Assembly: GCF_963678635.1 (NCBI RefSeq)
Contig: NC_087062.1
Location: forward strand, 13,810,670-13,870,669
DNA: 60,000 bases
Source of the DNA: Symsagittifera roscoffensis
Lineage: Eukaryota; Xenacoelomorpha; Acoela; Convolutidae
Direction: 5' to 3'
Shown here in pieces: positions 59,765 through 60,000 of this stretch. The notes under the pieces were generated by a model. That model searched no databases and had not been told where the DNA came from. It worked only from the letters and a program-made list of their open reading frames with translations. Made by a program: the position numbers and the translations under genes. Position 1 is the stretch's first letter; every line of letters starts with the position of its first letter.

Positions 59765-59840
59765 AACAAGACTGCTCGTGTATCAGTGCCAAGCCCTGAA
59801 TGTTCCAACGGCCATTTAACTGCTCGAAGATAGTTTTTGT
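59765..59840 (-). repeat. Solo module B 3-prime end relic
   Basis: AACAAGACTGCTCGTGTATCAGTGCCAAGCCCTGAATGTTCCAACGG is the reverse of the B 3-prime block, with the inner hairpin partly changed (CAGTGCCAAGCCCTG). The rest of the unit is absent or unrecognisable. It lies in otherwise single-copy sequence, so it looks like an independent insertion. Confidence 0.6.
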
Positions 59841-60000
59841 GCAGGAGTTAACATTTCAGTAGAACTAATCTGACCAATTATAATTTGCCACAATTAAATT
59901 TAGAGCAGTTGTGAGTGCGGATAACTTGTCATGCATAAATATTTCGTGTACTGGTATTATGAAAGTTTTATTGCAGCAGCGATGACATACGCAGTTCAGT

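Overview
The window is AT-rich eukaryotic DNA, most likely from an invertebrate animal. It has no intact protein-coding gene, rRNA, recognisable tRNA, operon or CRISPR array. The longest open frames are about 100-125 codons, are low in complexity and resemble nothing I know. The exact organism cannot be named from this sequence. The only protein-level homology I can read is a decayed Ty3/gypsy-type retrotransposon pol region near 45-46.8 kb, plus three truncated amplified copies of its reverse-transcriptase start near 34.8, 37.7 and 40.6 kb.

Layout. 1-7.2 kb is old, degenerate repeat sequence: a perfect 72-bp inverted repeat at 2.9-3.07 kb and eroded copies of the main repeat family near 4.6 and 5.7 kb. 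7.2-45.2 kb is a large complex array built from three modules. Module A is about 1.72 kb, in full or partial copies from 7.4 to 24 kb. Module B is about 0.5 kb (short form) or 0.84 kb (long form), mostly head-to-tail, and carries three conserved hairpins. Module C is about 0.85 kb, resembles a hAT-type MITE, and has a 332-bp core between 130-bp direct repeats. Orientation is mostly forward to 25.8 kb; from there to 45 kb it switches repeatedly, giving large palindromes. One 2.885-kb composite is present twice in tandem and nearly identical.

45.2-60 kb is lower-copy sequence with separate small elements: the gypsy pol remnant with a roughly 100-bp hairpin inside it, single B relics at 47.2 and 59.8 kb, a 32-bp minisatellite, a 724-bp MITE with perfect 33-bp terminal inverted repeats, a 213-bp hAT-type MITE with a perfect 8-bp target duplication, a 1.56-kb tandem duplication that copies half of that MITE, and a related MITE at 59.0 kb.

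Reading as a whole: this looks like heterochromatin-like or satellite-rich DNA in which a small structured repeat (B) has spread, formed head-to-tail arrays, joined with a MITE (C), picked up part of a retrotransposon reverse transcriptase, and been amplified again. The hairpin-rich tandem B family is the best candidate for an undescribed element. A rolling-circle (Helitron/Helentron-like) origin is a hypothesis only; no Rep/helicase gene is in the window. All similarity statements come from reading the sequence by eye, without alignment software.
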